Source: Acidisphaera sp. S103 (lineage in GTDB: Bacteria; Pseudomonadota; Alphaproteobacteria; Acetobacterales; Acetobacteraceae). From it: a stretch of DNA of 35,957 bases. The translations under genes were made by a program, and so were the position numbers. Below are positions 34,696 through 35,957 of this stretch, in pieces. The notes under the pieces are model-generated. The model saw only the letters and a program-made list of their open reading frames with translations, searched no databases and was not told the origin of the DNA. The stretch's first letter is position 1. Each line of letters opens with the position of its first letter. The stretch covers positions 109,930-145,886 of the forward strand of contig NZ_LMUJ01000079.1 in assembly GCF_009765975.1 (NCBI RefSeq), given 5' to 3'.

Positions 34696-35601
34696 CTATA
34701 GCTCCATAGCGATTTCGACGCAGAAATCGACGAAGGTGCGAACTTTCGCAGGGGGATGTTTACGCGAAGGGTGGAAGGCGAACAGCGGGAAGCGCTCGCC
34801 GTGCCAGTCCGGGAAAAGATCGACCAATTCGCCGGACGTCAGCAGACTTCCGATACCCCAACCGATGATCTGGGCGATACCCGTGCCGGCGACGCATTCC
34901 TGAAGCATCGATTTTGGATCGGTGAAAGTGAGCGGGCCACTCGTCGGCACTTCGACCGACTCCTGACCTCGCACGAACTCCCATTCGAATGGCCGGCCTG
35001 AATAGGGATCAAGAAACTGCAGGCAGCGATGCCGGGCGAGTTCGCTCGGGTGCGCGGGCTTGCCATGACGTTCGAGATAGCGGGGTGAGGCCACGGTCAG
35101 GATCGGCGCTTCGACGAGCTTGCGAGCAACCAAACTGGACCGACGCGGCTGACCGAAGCGGATGGCGAGGTCGATACCTTCAGATACCAGGTCGCCAATA
35201 TGCTCGCTGGTCACAAACTCAATCGAAAGTTCTGGATAGAGCTCGCAGAACGGCCCGAGACGGCCCGCCAGCACCAAGGGCAGGAAGAATGGGTCGATGT
35301 CGATCTTGAGCCTGCCGCGCACGGCCGAGGCCGTGCCCGAGGCAACGGCGGCCGCGTCCTCGATTGCGCTGAGATGGGGTTTCACCTCCTCATAGAAGCG
35401 TCGCCCCTCGTCGGTCAGCGTCACGGAACGCGTCGTACGATCGAGCAGCCGCACGTTCAGCCTTGCTTCAAGCCGACCGATCGCTCGACTGACGCCGGAA
35501 TCGGTGATGCCGATGAGGTCGGCGGCTTTGACGAAGCTACCGCCCTCGACCACTGCGGCCAGCACGCTCACCCCCGACAGGATCCTTCCATCGAACGGCA
35601 T
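34696..35601 (-). CDS. LysR-family transcriptional regulator
   Basis: A 301-residue regulator with the N-terminal winged HTH (LAAVVEGGSFVKAADLIGIT, then SGVSRAIGRLEARLNVRLLDRTTRSVTLTDEG). The periplasmic-binding-like effector domain (about residues 90-300) follows. It belongs to the PA2758/CrgA-like branch by its N-terminal pattern. It is divergent from the amidohydrolase gene at 35717, with 115 bp between, the classic position for control of that neighbour. It ends just beyond the island's palindromes and the DUF4238 relic, so it probably marks a return to core-type DNA. Effector unknown. Confidence 0.9.
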   Translation of the reverse strand: MPFDGRILSGVSVLAAVVEGGSFVKAADLIGITDSGVSRAIGRLEARLNVRLLDRTTRSVTLTDEGRRFYEEVKPHLSAIEDAAAVASGTASAVRGRLKIDIDPFFLPLVLAGRLGPFCELYPELSIEFVTSEHIGDLVSEGIDLAIRFGQPRRSSLVARKLVEAPILTVASPRYLERHGKPAHPSELARHRCLQFLDPYSGRPFEWEFVRGQESVEVPTSGPLTFTDPKSMLQECVAGTGIAQIIGWGIGSLLTSGELVDLFPDWHGERFPLFAFHPSRKHPPAKVRTFVDFCVEIAMEL

Positions 35602-35716
35602 CAGCCATCTCCTGATCTTTAGTCAGGAATGATCTGACATAAGCTCACTTAATTCAAATCGATCGAGAGGGGATAACGGCGAGACCAAATGCGCCAACCC
35701 CAGGAGGACTTCGATC

Positions 35717-35944
35717 ATGAGCACGCAGAAGACCGGCCGCACACTTTTCAAAGGCGGCACGATCGTCACGATGGACCCCAATGTTCCCCACCTCTCGACC
35801 GGAGATGTTCTGGTCGAGGGTGGCCGCATCGTTGCCGTCGGTCCGAACCTTTCGGCCGACTACTGCCGCGCGACAATCAAGGTGAGAATCCCCGTCAATC
35901 AGGATGAGAAGGTTTCCCGGGCGTGGGGTGTAGGGAGGGCGTAG
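35717..35944 (+). pseudogene. Amidohydrolase, interrupted after about 50 codons
   Basis: The ATG at 35717 follows AGGAGG. The first 48 residues (LFKGGTIVTMDPNVPHLSTG, then DVLVEGGRIVAVGPNLSAD) are the N-terminal beta-sandwich segment of cyclic amidohydrolases/cytosine-deaminase-like enzymes. In the family this leads into a segment of the type VIDA…(I/V)(V/M)PGF(I/V)DTH with the metal-binding HxH. Instead the frame changes to unrelated residues (YCRATIKVRIPVNQDEK…) and stops at 35944. The DNA from about 35882 (GTGAGAATCCCCG…) continues to the window edge and could be the 5' end of an inserted element. Divergent LysR gene alongside. Confidence 0.6.
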
Positions 35945-35957
35945 CCCGACCGCAGGC

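Noticed and set aside
27257..35957. Second copy of the tRNA-Arg 3' end as an attachment site
   Set aside because: No stretch matching TTCGAATCGCGCCGGGGACG was found by eye downstream in the window.

Overview
The window is GC-rich, tightly packed bacterial DNA. The gene families and several small proteins typical of Rhodospirillales suggest an alphaproteobacterium, most likely of the family Acetobacteraceae. That placement is inference from protein style; no rRNA is present. The long housekeeping genes (ileS, lspA, dnaN, metE, a tRNA-Arg) look intact and chromosomal.

Positions 1-27062 are core-like. In order they hold: the 3' remnant of an ActB-like molybdopterin oxidoreductase; a DHA2 drug-efflux type MFS pump; metE behind a cobalamin riboswitch; a PLC-type phosphoesterase on the minus strand; an FAD monooxygenase; a three-gene YgiB/YgiC/YjfL-like envelope operon; a convergent TPR-glycosyltransferase; ileS-lspA; an ACS-type MFS transporter; and dnaN. 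They continue with a minus-strand run of SDR, amidase and MarC genes; a PilZ protein; a minus-strand membrane protein/winged-helix regulator pair followed by a DUF4173 membrane protein; a Tat-exported flavin amine oxidase; and an orphan LivF-type ABC ATPase.

A tRNA-Arg(CCT) with a clear promoter (27095-27124) ends at 27256. From there to about 34.6 kb the window looks like an accessory island: short genes, small hypothetical proteins, gene relics and large non-coding stretches. It carries an HTH protein, two small minus-strand ORFs, a 49-aa exported peptide with a strong terminator, a ParB/Srx-like protein with a DGQHR motif, a HigB/HigA-type toxin-antitoxin pair, and a receiver protein facing a pseudo-receiver/small-helical-protein pair. 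A lipoprotein gene and a DUF4238 relic follow. No integrase, transposase or second attachment site is visible, so the island reading rests on location and content.

The most unusual DNA is the non-coding part of the island: four 21-bp iteron-like direct repeats (31866-31962), an unbroken series of six hairpins (32065-32207), a 12-nt periodic tract (33560-33626), and three further clusters (about 33399-33472, 33655-33800 and 34391-34492) that share sequence with one another or with the six-hairpin block. A second notable signal is a pair of matching 21-bp imperfect palindromes (23367-23387 and 24411-24431). They flank the membrane/winged-helix pair and suggest a small regulon that includes the DUF4173 gene.

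The right end returns to an ordinary divergent pair, a LysR regulator and an amidohydrolase. The amidohydrolase reading frame loses family similarity after about 50 codons, as if something is inserted there.
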